Assembly (NCBI RefSeq): GCF_900496995.4
Contig: NC_044005.1
Span: forward strand, 27,595,363 to 27,659,362
Reading direction: 5' to 3'
Origin: Aquila chrysaetos chrysaetos
Lineage: Eukaryota > Chordata > Aves > Accipitriformes > Accipitridae
DNA length: 64,000 nt
Shown here: positions 33,239-48,200 of the stretch, piece by piece
How the letters are laid out: every line of letters begins with the position of its first letter
How positions within the stretch are numbered: the stretch's first letter is position 1
The notes under the pieces: model-generated
The model's database searches: none
Told to the model about the DNA's origin: nothing
Seen by the model: the letters and a program-made list of their open reading frames with translations, nothing else
Program-made: the position numbers and the translations under genes

Positions 33239-36200
33239 GTACCGCCGCCGGGCCGGGCCCGGGCGGGGGGGGAGAGGGCCGCGCCGCGCCTCGCCTCGCC
33301 TCGCCTCGCCTCGCCTCGCCCGGCGGGAGCGTGAGGGGAGGCGGCAGGCGGAGCCCTGCAGCCCCCCTGGGGCGCGCGGGGCAGGCGGCCGGCCGGCCCG
33401 TCCTCTTTGGCGGGCGGGAGCGACGCCCGCTGCCGGCAACGGCGCCTGCGGGTGACTCGCGCCGGCCGGTTCCTGCTGGGGCTGCGCCTCCGGAGCCCGG
33501 CGGGGCGGGGGGGAGAGCCGCGCAGCCGGCTCGGGTGACTCGGTGGATGGTTCTGCGGCTGCGAGTTGAGCAGAAACGGAGACGCGCGGCTTTAAACTGC
33601 CTCGTTTTTATCGTAGCCTGTAGTTGGATGGGGAATATAAACGCAGGCGTTTAGTTGGCAAGCGGCTAGTCAATATGCAAAACAGATAGAGCTGCAATAA
33701 TAAAAACTCCTTCGTCCTCTTGAAGGGAGGGGGGACGCAGCTCAAATGGAGCAAGTGAGAGCTGGGAGCTTGAATTTGGTTCTCGCTTGAAAATAGAAGC
33801 CTTACTACGCACGGGCTTTAGACATCTTATGCGTGATTGAAAAATAATTAACGTCATGAAAAATTAGTAGGGGGGTTAAAATCACAGCACCGGTATTTTT
33901 CTGGAGGGAGAGGGATGGAGTGCTGCCCCCCAAAAATACTTCCACTTTTCCAGCTGTGAGGGTTTTTTGCCGTTGGGAAGCTGAGCTTTCATGCCAACTC
34001 TCGTGTTACCTGCTAAGCTGAGATTTGAGTCAGTTTTAACTAGGAAGAGTTTTTCATGTTTGTTTATTGAAAAAATACTTCAGCCGTAGGAATTCCTTCA
34101 CCAAATTGAATTTGAATCATAGAAACCTTTTCCTATGGTTTGGACTTAAGATGTATTTAGATCCTGCTTTTTCACAGACTTAGTTTGGCAGGTTAGATCA
34201 TTCCTCAGGTTGGAGTTCTTTAAAATGAAAATACTTGCATTCTCTTTACCATATGTGGGTGTGATCAAGACAAATATCTTTAAAAAAAGATAATAATCAG
34301 GTATCCTAATATATGGCCTCTAGTCAGCACCTAGGGCAGGAAAGCAAGGACATTAGGTTATGATGTGTTTGGAAAGCCATGCAGATTTTAGGATAGGAAA
34401 TGGTTAATGTTATTTTGCCTCTGTGTGCATATAGCTTTGCCTATCAAGAAAAAAAAAAAAGCTGCAAGTATTTCACGGTATATTTAGGATAAATTAAACG
34501 TTGTGTATGGCCTTTGGAAGACCGTCTGCAGCTGAATCACGGTCTGGACACTGTCCCTCTTTGATTCCAGAGGGATTAGAGAGTAGTTTGAGGCCTTCCT
34601 TGCTTCTTTATTTTGAATTGGAGCAAGAGAACTTTAAATGTAATTCCTCGTTGGTTGGAGTTGAATGCAAAAGTGGTGTGTGAAGTCTCACTTTCAGTTC
34701 CTCTGCTCTGTTGTGCCCAGCAGGTACTTCCTGTGGTGCAACTGCGATGGTTGAGAGTTAGAAACCTTACTTCTGGAAACGGCTAGTTGGTCCCAGCTCA
34801 CCTTTATCTTAATTTATTTCTTGCCCTGTGAATCCTCGGTGTGGAAATCATGATCGTCTGTCTTGATCAGTCTTCTCTTGCCTTTAAGGAGCTTTCAGTT
34901 AACTGTTGAATCTTTGGGAAATCCAGCTAGTGTCGTAAGTGGAAAAATCATCATTGGTGATAGAAAAAAGCAATGTTGGTGATTATCTGATCTGAGACAA
35001 ATAGCACGACGCAGACTTGGAATTTTAAAATAAATAGTATCTGCAGGAGATGTTGCCTGGGGGTTTTGTTGGAAAAACTAGAATGACTTTTTTTTTTTTT
35101 TCCTCTCTGTCTCACTAAAGTATGAGGCTGCCAAAATCAAATGCATTGTGAGAAGGCTTTTGGTATGCTTTTTCTTTTGAAAAAGATTCATTCTCCATGG
35201 CCTTATCTGAAACTTGTACAAGGACACTTGCTTTCTAAAGTTCTTTTTACAGATTCTGTATGCACAGTGTAGCAGGACTGCAGTAAAATACTATGTAGAA
35301 GTAGTTGTTTCTCCAGTACCTGTTCTCTGGTAGATTAGTATAATTTCAGTGGTAAGCCAGAGGTGAAAAGTTACCAACTTCGATAGGATTTTGCATTACT
35401 GTACTTTCTTGCTGTCTTCAAATCATTTGCATGCTGCTCCTTTGTTTTGAAATTAATAGCGTATGACTGGGCAACACATGGTACCTGGTTATTACAGCAG
35501 GCGCTTTTTTTTTAATGAGCATTTAAAAAATGGGGGGGGGGGGATTTGCATTAAACACTTGACCTTTTATTCAGATTTAGTTTCTGAATAGACTCCTTTT
35601 TTCCCTTGAACAGACAAGGTTTTTAGTTTATTTTAATGTGGTTTTTTTCTTGCAGGGTAACTGCCGATAACTGATTAGTCTGCATGTAGGACATTTGTTT
35701 TTAGCTCTTTAAGTAGAGTTTTGAGTTGGAAACGAGGTGGGAAGGAACATTAACATGTGCCAAATCGCTGCTTAGTTTTTAGGGTGACCGAATGTCTAAA
35801 CAGGAGGCATTGTCACCTGCCTGATGCTTAGTTTTGTCTAAGGAATGACCGCAGTCTAGTCACTTTATTTCTCTGCTTCTGTTTATTCATCCGTAACTCA
35901 AGGATAATTAATAATTCCTTCTTGTGTTTGCCGTATGTCACTGTACATGGGATAGCTATTGTAATTTCCAAAATAATGGAAACAGCAGTGTTTTTAACTT
36001 CTGCAGTGGCTGAATCACTCTAAATGCATTCCTTTTGGAATTAAGTTTAAAACAGGATGGTTCTTTCATAACTCCTGTCAGCCCTTATGATAGCTTTTTG
36101 GCAGAGAAGTTCAAAGAACTTCCATCTTACACTTCAGAACTGGGGAGGAAGAAATCTACTTTTGTCAAATGGCATGCTGTTTCTTAACTGTGTAATCTTG

Positions 36201-39200
36201 TTGTAGGCTTTTAAACCTGTTATTAAACAACACAGTGAGGACCCCCCTCCTTGCAGGAAAAAGAAACATACTTTAGATGGCTCTAGAATTCCTTGAGGAT
36301 TTACAATACTGCAGGACCTGAGAAAAGCAATGACTAAAAGTAATGCAATTTCTAGATGCTTTCTGGGGTAGAGGAGAATGACGTGTATTTTTGCTAATAC
36401 AAGCACTTTCTGTACAACCTAAAATTGCCAATTTCTAAGCAAATCAGTGTGTTAAGTCTCTAGAAAAATATTTCAGAGCGACCTTTGCTAATTCTGATGG
36501 AATTAAGGAAGTGACTACTTGTCTGCAACTTGCTTTAAAAACAACTGATAATATTTTGACAAGCATTACTGCTGGCGGCCAGTTATCATCCAAAAAGGTA
36601 TGTTTTAGGTCTGTCCCATATTTGAGGTAGAGCTCAAGTTGCCATAAACTTTATTTTGTGGGTGGCAGCATATTACTCCCAAAATATTGCTTTAATAGCA
36701 CTGGGACCACGACGAGCTCTAAAATCTAGGATTTATTTAATTAAAAGGTACTAAAGTATAGTTTATAGTGATCTGTAACTTTTCCATGAGCTTTTATGTT
36801 TATGACAGTAAATAAAGCAAAATAACAAAGTATATTATTGTTTAAACAGTTGATGTTCTACTCCCTATTAAAAAAAAAAAAAAAAAGGGAGTGGGGCGGG
36901 TGGGCATAATGTTCTGCAGCAGCATCAGGGGGGACAATTTGTTTCTTACTGGCTCTTACGAGATCCCAATAATCTGTGCCTTCTCAAATTAATCTTTCAA
37001 AACTAAGTTCTGGAAGGCAGATGGGAGGGCCACAAACTTTCTGTGAGTCATTTCAGTGCATACAGCAGCTAATAAGCAACTGCTAATCATTCAGTAGGAA
37101 AATTCTGTGTTCTTTTATGTAATGCTGAAATCCCAAAGTACGGTCTCTTCTCTAACTGACTACAAAGGAAGATAGGAAGGTAGCGATTCCCCTCCTCTTT
37201 CCCCTGCAGTACATTAATTTGTGTGACTTGTCTGATCTTTGCTGTGGAAATAAAAATGCAGCTTAGAGTAAAACTGTGATATCTTGGTGAAGTATGGTAT
37301 CTGTCTTGGAGTTGCCAAAAACTGGTGAATTGCTCAAAACAGTAGACTGCATCTGTATTTGAGGTTTTCTAATTACTCTCTTCTATTGGTCTGAGCAGGC
37401 AGCTGAAACTGGCAAAAACTAGTAAAATAACACAATATGTGCCTTACCACTTTGTTCATGTTGAATGTAAGCAAGGCCATTTTGTTCTCTTTTCATTGGG
37501 TGTTCAAAAAGACCAACCAAAACTAAAGATGGAGCCTAGTAAAAGGCTTATTATTTTCCGTACACTTGTTGAGCTAGTGGAAAATAAATGGTTTAGAAAT
37601 CCCCCCAAAACACATGTTTTTTCCCCAGCTGTGTGTATGGGTAGTACGTAGGATTAAGATGCCATTATGACTTTTAGCAAAAGGTGACAATTAACTTCTA
37701 AATAATTCTATTTAAATAGCAATCACTTTACTAGCTCTCTGAAATAAAGATGTGAGCTGAATGCCGTAGAGATTGTATGACTGCAAACAGTAGCAAAAGT
37801 CTAATATTGTGTTGAACTGTGATCAGATTTGTTGATGGTAATAACTGTGCTGTGAATGGAAAAATAATTGGATGTTTTCATTGCTTAAGTTTTGAGGCAG
37901 AGAACTTTTCCGTGCGTGTCTGTAGCACATGAAATGGCAGTCAAATAGCTGTAGTAAAAATGCGTGAGATACTAGTAAGTAGTGTTTTATGTGTCCTGTA
38001 GTTTGGTGGCTCTAAAATTAATGCTTGCCTACAGTGGCATTCACTGGGGGTATGAGTAGCACGAACAAGACTTTGCGATGTGAATATGCAGGTGATTCAC
38101 AATTGTTCTGAAGATTGCATTTTGCCTCTTGGCTCTGAGAATTAAGTCACTGAGATCAGAAGATAAAAGCGTAGTTACAGCATTGGCTGTGAACACTGCC
38201 TTTACACCAGGTGGAGGTTTCTGCTGCTTTCCCTGTCATACCAGACTATGTCTTACAGCTTTTGAGGAAAGAAGAGCCTGAAATACTCTTGGTGGTGGTG
38301 TCAGGGTCTTCATATTTCCCTGCCAAGCTTATTCTTCAGTATGATCAGGCATTGTCTTAGTCAGATTTATAAGAATATTGCGCATGTGGTCAGGGCTCCA
38401 TTTATATTAATGTATCATCAGTATAGTAGTCCTGTACTTAAAAGTTTAAATATTAAATTGTTATAATTTCTGAAACAGTTGTAAAATCTAGGTATTTTGC
38501 CCCAGTGTTTGTCTGACTCAATACGAAGCTTGTGGATCTTGCTATTAAGTTGTTGTTCACCTATAGAATAAAAGTAGCAGGTGGAACAGTGGATAGACTT
38601 CTAGTGTATGGTTATTGAATACAGGAACTTCCAAACAGGTAAATTATGATTTCTGGTAGATACCAATTACAGGCTGCAATTCATACTTAAAAAATGTAAA
38701 ACTTGACTACTTGATACTGTTTTTTTCCCCTCTCCTCTTGGTAGAATATCAGCTCATACTGTGGAAGTAGTGAACTGGCACCAGAGCTTCCCTATGCTTC
38801 GAGCATTGTAACTGTATTGCATTTTCCTCAAAACTGATCTGAAATATTAGCATATGATTTGTAAGCCAGCAGAAATAAGGATTTATGTGACTCACTTAAT
38901 TGTCAGCTACAGGTTAATTGACATCTACCATTTAAGGTGAATTTAACTCATGCATCCATTTGTGATGAAACTGGAGTTTCTGCCATGTTAATTATCAAGT
39001 GCAGACTAGTCCTTGCATGCTAGGAGTAAATCTAATTTACAGCATGTATAAATAAAAAAATGTTGACCCAAAACTTAGTCAGTTAAAAAAATAAAAATCT
39101 TACAAGTAAATGCCACACAGCTACTCTAAAACTGCAGTCATTTTTGTATATCTTGCTTGGTCTTTTTTAGGAATAGAAAAGATGCAAGTCAGAGAAATAA

Positions 39201-42200
39201 ACTGTACTAGGGAAAGGAAAACTGACTGTCTAGCACACTGAGTCATGTCCAGCATGAACTTAAAGGTTCTCCTTTCACTTCTTTTTTGGTATCCCTTCTA
39301 AAAGTTAAAATTGTGTGTCATGGTGGATCACTAATCCTCTTCTGGTCACTGATGGGAAATTTTAGAACAGATTCCCCTACTTTAATACAACAGAAATTAG
39401 ACACTGATTAGGGTGTGGGGAGCTTTTGCTTTTCCTGTCTGAGGTTTGTGTTGCCTCGATTGTGGCAGGTTTGGGCTCCCATTCGTAACCTAGCTGCAGT
39501 ACATAAGTGCTCAGACAGGGTTGTTTGTGGTTGCATTCTAGTTGGGCATTAAATGCAGTGTTAAATGTTAAAAGGAACAGGTATTTGATGTTTTCATCTG
39601 TGACGCTTAACACACATGTTCCAAGGATTAAAAAACTGCATGAACGCACTGCTAAAAGTTTTCTTCATGGTGCTGGCCTGCTGAAAATACTCCTATGGTG
39701 ACTGAAAACTGGCATTTGCTTTTACAGCTGGATTCAGCGGTTTGTGTAGTCTTCTTCCCCTTTATACTTCAGTCTCATTTTCTGTAGTTGCATGTGTGCC
39801 TGTATTCCAGGACAGTAGGATGTTTCCCAAAAAAGACTACGTGTTCCATTTAATAATGTGTTCTTATTGCCTGTGTTTGTCTTATCCAGAAGGATTTCTC
39901 ACAATGTTTTAATTTTGTGTACAGATTGCTTTTTATTTTGTCGTTTCATAGGAACCTCCAGAAGTTAAGTCTCTTTGGGGATATAAGCATTCTGCAGCAA
40001 CATGGAAGTATATCAAATACATACCTCGGTAAGGTTGACCCTGATGGCAAGAAGATTAAGCAGTAAGTTATATTTGTAAATTATCGAATACATTAAAATA
40101 ATAAAAACAGATAACAGAACACAGATTTTCATGCCTGAAATACATGACTGAGAAAGCTTTAAGTTTTTTAATAGTATGAGAATCTAAAACTGAGCTGATT
40201 TCTGTTCCTACTGTTTACATGAAGTAGTCTGGGTTTGTGGCTTTTTCTTTTTCCCTTCTCAGCAGGGTGAGAATCCTTTCTTTCCTCTTTTCATTGTGTT
40301 CTAGAAACAATATTATGTTAATGGCACAAAAGGGGGAGGAGGGATGGGGAGTTGTTACCAGCACCTCTACTATTGCTGTACATGAAAAAATTAGAAAAGG
40401 AAGTAGTCTGTTGTATTTCACAAGAATTGAGAACATGTAGCAAGTAAACTTGAAAGAGAACATGAACACAAACAACTTATTTCAAGTTGCATCTCAAAAC
40501 TAGGTATTTGCAGAATTCCTGGAAGATCATAGCTCACAATGTGCTTGTTTAGTTCAGAGTTGTATTTTAGCTTGCCTTAATTACATTACCATACAGTCCT
40601 TCAATGTTTATAATCAGAATAGCTAGTTGTTCTTCTTTGGAAAAGGTTAATTACTATGTAAAAAGCTACTGACTTCTGGAATAAATTACCACAGAGGGAT
40701 TGATGCTAAGTTAACTATTTTAGCAGTTTTGCTAAAACTTTCCATGTAGATAAAGCCTGAATACCATCTTTTTAATTTGCGTCAGTTTAAACATCTTTCT
40801 CCCAGTAGCTTGGGAGTGGAATGAGTACAGCCACTCTAGATCTTTACTATTATTTCTTTAGAGTGGTTTTAGAACTAGTGTAGGTATATTATCAGGTCAA
40901 TGTATGTATGTGAACACAACCATTGAACTAAATGTTTGGTCCTGAGGTAAATTTGCAAAACAGTGCAAATATAGATGTGTGTCACATACTGTGTCTTTGT
41001 CATCCATTATGCTTAGAATGCAGAACTTAGAGCAATTTGGGATTCTATTTAACATATGTACTGTAGTGCTGTGTGCAGGTAAAAGATCCTTTTTTTTCAT
41101 ATCCGTTGTTGTGGAAACATAAATATATAATCAAACCTTTGCCAAGGGGCTTGAAGAGAGCCATCTAAGCAGATGTTTACTCAGCTGAGTGCATGGTTAA
41201 ACTTTTCTTCAAACAAATAACAAAAATAAGTGTGCACATTTCAGAGCCATAAACCATTCAAAACTCATTATCTAATTTGAAGTTAGTCTTTTTGGTGAAT
41301 ATTGACCTTTGCACACTTTGGAATGAGCAAGTAAATGCTACCTCTTGTTTGGTTTTGGTGTTTGATTTTTTTTTTTTTTTTTCCTAGAATAAAACAACAT
41401 ATTTGGGACCTGCTAGTCCTTTTCTAAATTAAAGGGAAGCTGGCAGTGTTTTATTCGGTGTTCTCAAGTTCATCAGCACTAGCAGCAGATTTACTTCAGA
41501 AAGTAAATCTTTATGGCTCCTTAGTCTTGTCTTTTGCACTTGGGATTTGCATCAGGTAACCTGCAAAACACGGATACTGATAACTAATGCTGAAAAATAT
41601 TGAGCAGCCTTTGGAGACAGTGTTGTTGGTAGCTGAGGATTTTTGGAACCCATATGGTGATAAACCTTACTAGCTGTTTCAGGAACTTCCTGCAATTAAA
41701 GCAGTTAGGGGAGAAAATGTGACAATTCTTAAGTCCGTAGCATTGAGCTGGGTGTAGCAGGCTGTGGGTGAAATCTCAGCTAGCACAGAACCATTAGGAT
41801 GCTTCCCCAGGTTAAGACTAAGGGTTGTTCTGAGGGAGAGGAGGCTTTGAATGGTGTTTTCAAAAAATGTACTTTTGCAGTGGTCAGCATGGGTTTGTAT
41901 TGCTGGTTCTTTTTCTGTATAGCATATGTGTCCCTGGTTACTTTCTGAAATTCTCTTTACAACTTAGTTCATTACTGTTGGGAAGCTCAGTGTACACAAT
42001 ACATTTGTCTTGAGTTGAACAAAAGGCAGTTGTTTAAAATTTTGGCTTTCTGAAATCTGCTTCCCATGATTGATCTGATCTGTGTGGTTCAGATAGTTTG
42101 GTTTCCCAAAGAACCAGTTTAGCCTCTGTTATTAAACAAAACATCTTGATTGATAGTCTTTAATTAAACAAATAGGCTCCATATGGACCTTAGTAATATG

Positions 42201-45200
42201 TTTGTTTCCTGTCCAGGGCCAGTGATGTGCTTCAGTACTTATGGGTCAGGACTGTTTTTTGGGCTTAAACAGTAACTCAGCCTGTCTAGTCAGGCTTTGG
42301 TGTGTCCTCTGGCTGAAAGCACCATTTGGGGCATTAGTTGTGAAAGTAATTTATTTTGAGTTTTTTATTTTTAAATAGTTTGTTCCAGTATGATCATTTG
42401 TAGGTTTCAGGTTGATGGTGAGCATCCCATAATTGCTGCTTACAGGGAGCAAAGGGGACTGATAAAGTACACTTGTTGAGGTATCACTAGGTTATGTTAC
42501 TTTCTTGCATGTGCTGAGCTCTGCTTGTATTTTGTGTTATAATTACTAAACCATGCTTAAACGCTTTATAAGCGACTTTAAGATAACTGTGTGTAAGTTA
42601 GGATAAATGTTGTACTACATTCTAGGCAGTTGAAGTAAAAGTTAGTATGATAATCAAGTAGGTGTTAATTCCCAAGAATTCACTTAATGTGTCTAAATTT
42701 TTAGAACACAGTTCAAACTATTTTTGCAAATTCCAGTTAGATGCAGTCTATTTAGGAAAAATAGGATGTGCGCAAGAATTTGCAGGGGAGGAAAAACCCC
42801 TGTTATGGTGTTTGAAAAATTTATTTGAAATATGTGAAAACTAATGGCATATGGTTTATATTGTGCTTCCTGTCTGGCCTTACATAAAGCAGGTATTAAA
42901 AACAATCCAGAAGTGATCACTATTAAATATTCTCTATTGACATGTTTGATATCTTTTTATTAAATTGGCAAAGATCTGGAGGAAGGTGGCTGGACAGTTT
43001 TCTTAGGACCTACAAATTGGTAGACTATCAGCACAAATCTAAATACTTGTATAAATACTTAAGTGCTAGCACTAAAAAGTTGATGTGTAGGTAGCATTAA
43101 ATAAGTATCTGTCTTTTTTTAAAAATTTAGTGCAATTCCCACAGGGGAGGAAACCCGCCCTACAGCTGCAGAGTTCTTTGTCATGTTTCTTTTAAGTTGT
43201 GTGAGCACTAGCACAATACTCTTCTAAGCTTAGATGTTTAAGTTGTGTCAGAAGCACAACTTAAAGAGATTTTTAGTGCAGTGAGCTATATAGATGGTAG
43301 TATTCTACTGAGCATCTCAAAATTGATTTGTCATCTTTTCAGTTGTTCTGTAGAATCTTACAAGCACTATTAAGATTGACTACTTGGACTATTACAAAAG
43401 AAATTCTACCATTGCTGCAACCATTACAGCACCTTTTGTAGATTTTTATGGTGAGAGGGGTGAGGGAAGAGTCCCTTCATTGGAATACATTAGAGAGGTT
43501 CCTGTGATAGAACCTTTTTTTGGGGGGAGATTGTCAGAGAATCTGCCTTCATTTAAGCATTGGCAGGAATAATTGTGAAACAAACATTGCCAGGATCAAA
43601 CAGGGCTCATCTGAACTGTAGAAGAATTTAGGATTAAAATAGCATAGCAAAACTATATTATCTGTGACTCTTGACCTGTTTAAAACTGTGTTTAATTTGT
43701 GTCGCAGTTGCCAGTCCTCAGTTTAAAAAAAAATATTCAGAGAAGATCTGGAAAAACTGAAGTCTTTAAACCTGATGACTATACTAGGCAAAACCTTGGG
43801 AACTATTCTGAGGTGTATAATAGATAAATACAATGACCACACCAACTTTTCCACTTACAAAGAGAAGTCAGGCCTTGCAAACCCAGTACATTGTTAGGAG
43901 AAGGAAGAAAGCACATGCAGGCAAAGGAGAGGATGAATAAGTGTTTGCAGAGGGAGAGGATGAATAAGGATTGCTCTTTTAACTTTCTTTCAACAGAAGG
44001 ATTATGGGGAATCAAAGGTAGTAGGTGACAGGTTCAAAGCAAGCAAGAAGAGAGGGGAATTGCACTGCAGAGTTCTTTATTATTGGACATTACAGTTGCT
44101 GAAAGCTTACTTGGCTCAAAGAGGAGCCTGGATAAATTTGTAGAACTGAGGTCCCTGAGGGTTACTAAATGTAGAAAGCCACCTCTGGGTCAGGAGGTCT
44201 GAGTTACAAATTTCTGGAAACTAAGGACATATGTGCTTTACTTATTCTGTCGCACTTCTTAAGGCATTAGTGTTTCTCTGCTGTCAGTCAGGGTACTGGG
44301 CTAAATAAGCCTTTAATTTTGCCTGGACTTTATCTTGATTAAAGATATGTGCATGAGAATAGTAACTTTGTAAAATTGTTTTGCTTAGATGTATAAAGTA
44401 TACAGATATCCATAACAATAAAGGAAAAAGTGATTCTTGCAAAACATTACCTGATTTGAGGCACAAAGATTTCTCCTGATTTTGTACTGGAGGTGTTTAC
44501 ATCTTATTTCTTGGCATTTCAAGCCTGGCTTGACTGCTTCCCTTAAATGCTGTTCTTTCCTTCTGGCTGACCAGGGTTTGAGATGAAACTCTCATCTACA
44601 CGTGTCCTAGAATGTATGTGCTCAAAGAACATTTGTCATTTGGGCAGGAGAACTCTTTTGGCCTTAGCAGCTGTGGGATGAAGACTGGAAAAATACTTAA
44701 CTTGGAGAAAGCTTGTAGAGTTTGACTGTACTATTTGAATTTAGTGTTCAAAATCTTATCTGAAAATGCTTCTGTTGCCTTCCAGAATTAAATATCTAAC
44801 TTAAAGAACATCCCTTCATTAAAAAAAATAAAGGGGTAGGAGAGGTGGCATGCATCAGAAGTGGTGTATAGTAATCATGCAGTGTAGTAAATGGCATGAG
44901 GATTCTGGCAGTGCCAGAATCACCTGGCACTGATAATCTGAAATTGAAATGTTACCAGGTCCAGGTTGTTTTGGTAGAACTTAAACCTGTTGACACCTGA
45001 AAATCCAGTTAGCTGAACATTTGGAATTATTTAAAGGATCTTCTTACATGTTTGTTCTTTACCCTTTAATGAGCGAAGTCAAGCAAGTAATTTCAGATCA
45101 TTCTAACTTATGCTCAAAGTCAAGTTTCTGCAGCCTTTCACTGAAAATGACAGGTTTTTTCCATATTGAATTTGCAGTTCTGGAGAGGGTAGCCAATATG

Positions 45201-48200
45201 AGAAGCTGTTTTTAAAAACAAGAACTCTGTTTTAAAAGCATTACAGGTTTTCTTATTTGCATAACCTTAAAATATATGTGGGAGGGTGTTAAATACATGC
45301 TGAGAAATACATGAATTGAAGGTTCATAGTGTGCCACTCTTTTTGAAAGACAAAGTACATAATTTTCTCAAGATAGTTTATTTTAACCTTTTAAGTGCGG
45401 TGAAGGTTAAATTGCTGTGGGAGGTCTGCAGAGTCAAGTTCTAATATTTGTAGTTCACAAGAACCGTAATAATAGCACCTTCCTGCAGAATAAGGCCATC
45501 AATGAAAGAAGAATAATTCTCAAATAAAAAAAAAATAGAATGGTATGCAATTGGTAAGACTAAACCATGTTTAATAGGATCATTGTCTGTTTTGTTTACT
45601 TGCAGAATACAACAGCTGTTTGAAGAGATATTAGGCAATAGCAGGCAATTGAAATGGCTGTCTTGTGGGTTTATGCTGCAAATAGTAACTCCCACATCAT
45701 TGTCCTCCTTATCAAATCCCATAGCCAACAGCATGGAACATCTGAGCTTATTGGACAACCACATCCCTGGTAATACCACTCTTATCACTGCAGTTGAATT
45801 GGAGCGCTTTGTGAATCTGCGTTCGCTCGCTTTGGATTTCTGTGATTTTACAGCTGAAATGGCAAGAGTCCTGGCTGACAGCAACCATGTGCCTTTGCAT
45901 CGACTGTCTCTCCTGGTCCACAGTGTTTCCATAATGCACAAGTCATTGGACAGTATGCCAGAAGACGAGAATTGGAAGGCGCTGACTCGGAACAGCACTA
46001 ATCTTCGGGTCTATATAATGGCTTTCGATGTCAAGAGTGATGATATGCTAAGGATTCTTAAGCCCAGTATCCCCCTAGAGAGGATTCATTTTGACAGCTA
46101 CATCACTTGTGTTTCAGGGGCTGTTGTTGACCTCATATCCAGGCAGTATGACAAGTTCCTCACTCATTTTATACTAATGAATGATGTGATAGATATGTCT
46201 GGCTTCCCAGATCTTAGTGACAACCGGAATGAAGATCCACTTGTCTTATTAGCCTGGAGGTGCACAAGACTGTCTCTCCTAGCTGTTCATGGTAGGTAAT
46301 ACATTGCATGGGCATAGTATGTGACTTTGAAATACAACACTTCAGCCTTTCTGATCATAATGTGCTTTAGTGGAGTGCTGTTCAAGAGTCTGCTGCACAG
46401 CTGCTATACATGCTGTTGTACCTTATACTGGTATTTTCATGTTTGAAAATAGGAAGGCATTTATTGTCTATGAGTTCTAAACATACTTGTAGCTTAATAA
46501 CTTCTGTTGAGAAGTCACATAGGATTTTATTAGACCGTTCACAGAAACAAGGATAACTAAGAACCGAGCATTCCAGGAGGCTTATCCTGAAAGTGGTCTG
46601 CCCTGTGCAAGTTCCACCAAGTGGCTGGTTATGTGAATGTGAACACTGAAAACATTTGCTGTTTTACTGTGAGCTCATATGCTGGCAATATTAGATGATT
46701 GTGCTTCCTGTTTGTAAATAACACGGGTTAAGTGCCCCAAGGCTGAGGGGAGGAAGTCTGTTTCCAGTTTGGTAGGACTTTGCCAGCAGATGAAGACTGA
46801 AAAATACAATGTGGAGGAGGTTGCCTCACCGAGTGCATTGGTTTCACCGGTAATACCAGAGCTAGGTTTATCCCACCTATTTATTTGCCATATAATTGCA
46901 AATTAAAAGAAAAAAGTGTGTATTTTTATTCAGCTCTGTCATCAGTACAGTACTGACTAGAATTTACAGTTGTTTGGCAAATTTTAAGGCTACTGAAACT
47001 GAAATAGTGCAAAATAGTTCTTTTTGTTTGTGCCGGAATCAGCTTACCAAGACCAAGTTTGCCGATACGTGAAGGAGTTAAGTGATGACTGTGTATTGTG
47101 TTGCATAAGAATGAATGCATTTCCTCAGACTGCATGGGGGAGTAAATCTCCAGTCATTCAGCACAAACAGCAGAGAACATCAGCAGTATTCAGATTTCCA
47201 TTGGTTAAATTCAGAAGGTCCTGCTGTATTTGCTAGAAAAAAATTTTCCACTGTCTTCTATTGAAAAATCATTGCGGGGGGAGGGAATCAATTCAGCTGC
47301 CTCTCCTTTATAGTTTCCAGGTCTGAGAGATTTTGGATACTTGCAGGTGACCTTACCACTCTAAATGTGGATTTTAGCAGTTTCTTTTAACATTTGGATA
47401 CAAGTTTGAGGACCTTTAAAACAAACAAACAAAAACCCAACCCACCCCCCCATCCCCCCTGAGGTGTTACCTTAAATTATCCTCCTACTGCAGGGAAGTC
47501 CTTTATCTAAACTTAAAAAGATGGTAAAATATCTGAAGCTAGTGTGTCTAATGTCAGTGCATGTCTATTCAGTAGAAGGTATTGGTCTGTGCAGAGCATT
47601 GGGAAAGCAAATGGCTTCTACAGTTCTGTCTAGCAAACAGTTGTTGCCGCATCTTCTTTGGAGAGATGCTGTGTATACCTGGGGGAGAGCATGGCCAAAT
47701 ATCACCCTTGCTCTGACGTTGGGATTCAGATTCTCTTCCCCTTCTTTTCTCCCCTCCTTGCAGCTGAAGCTAGTTAAGCTGCTTATAAATGCCTCCTGGT
47801 CTTTTTTAAGCTGTGAATATGACTGCTCTGGTACTATAGCTTAAGCATCTTTCTTCTGGAGTAGCAACTGTGAGAAGAACATGACTAGGAAGAAAGATAC
47901 AGAATGCTGTGATGCTTCAGTACAGCATCTTAGCCTCATGCTTGTATTTTCTGAGGTTTACCAAATAATGGTTTCTGGCTCCACTTGTCATATTCTTCAT
48001 GATACTATCAAGCTTCCTTTAGGAAAAAATGGTGGGTTTGTTCAAGGTGCCATAATTCACTTTATATGTAAGTGCTCAGGTTTCTTCTCCTGTTTCCTGA
48101 AGTGGTTGTTACTTGGTTTCCAATACTCTTTTTTTGTTTGTTTTCCTTCTTTTGCTATTCATTTGCTCTGAAAAAGGCTTTAATTTAGTAGTTTTGGCTG

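Larger units (their letters stand above)
31830..33560. promoter_or_regulatory. FBXO33: CpG island / FBXO33 promoter
   Basis: Dense CpG and G/C runs over 1.7 kb, covering the 5' flank, the 5' UTR, coding exon 1 and the start of intron 1. An NRF1-like TGCGCAGTCAGCGC lies just outside (about 31769-31782). No TATA box. Confidence 0.75.

Noticed and set aside
32525-33334. 269-codon plus-strand ORF overlapping FBXO33 exon 1
   Set aside because: Shadow frame of the GC-rich F-box exon; runs past the splice donor into the (TCGCC)n repeat.
47881-48171. 96-codon plus-strand ORF in FBXO33 intron 3
   Set aside because: No recognisable domain, no homology, no splice context; chance length for AT-rich DNA.
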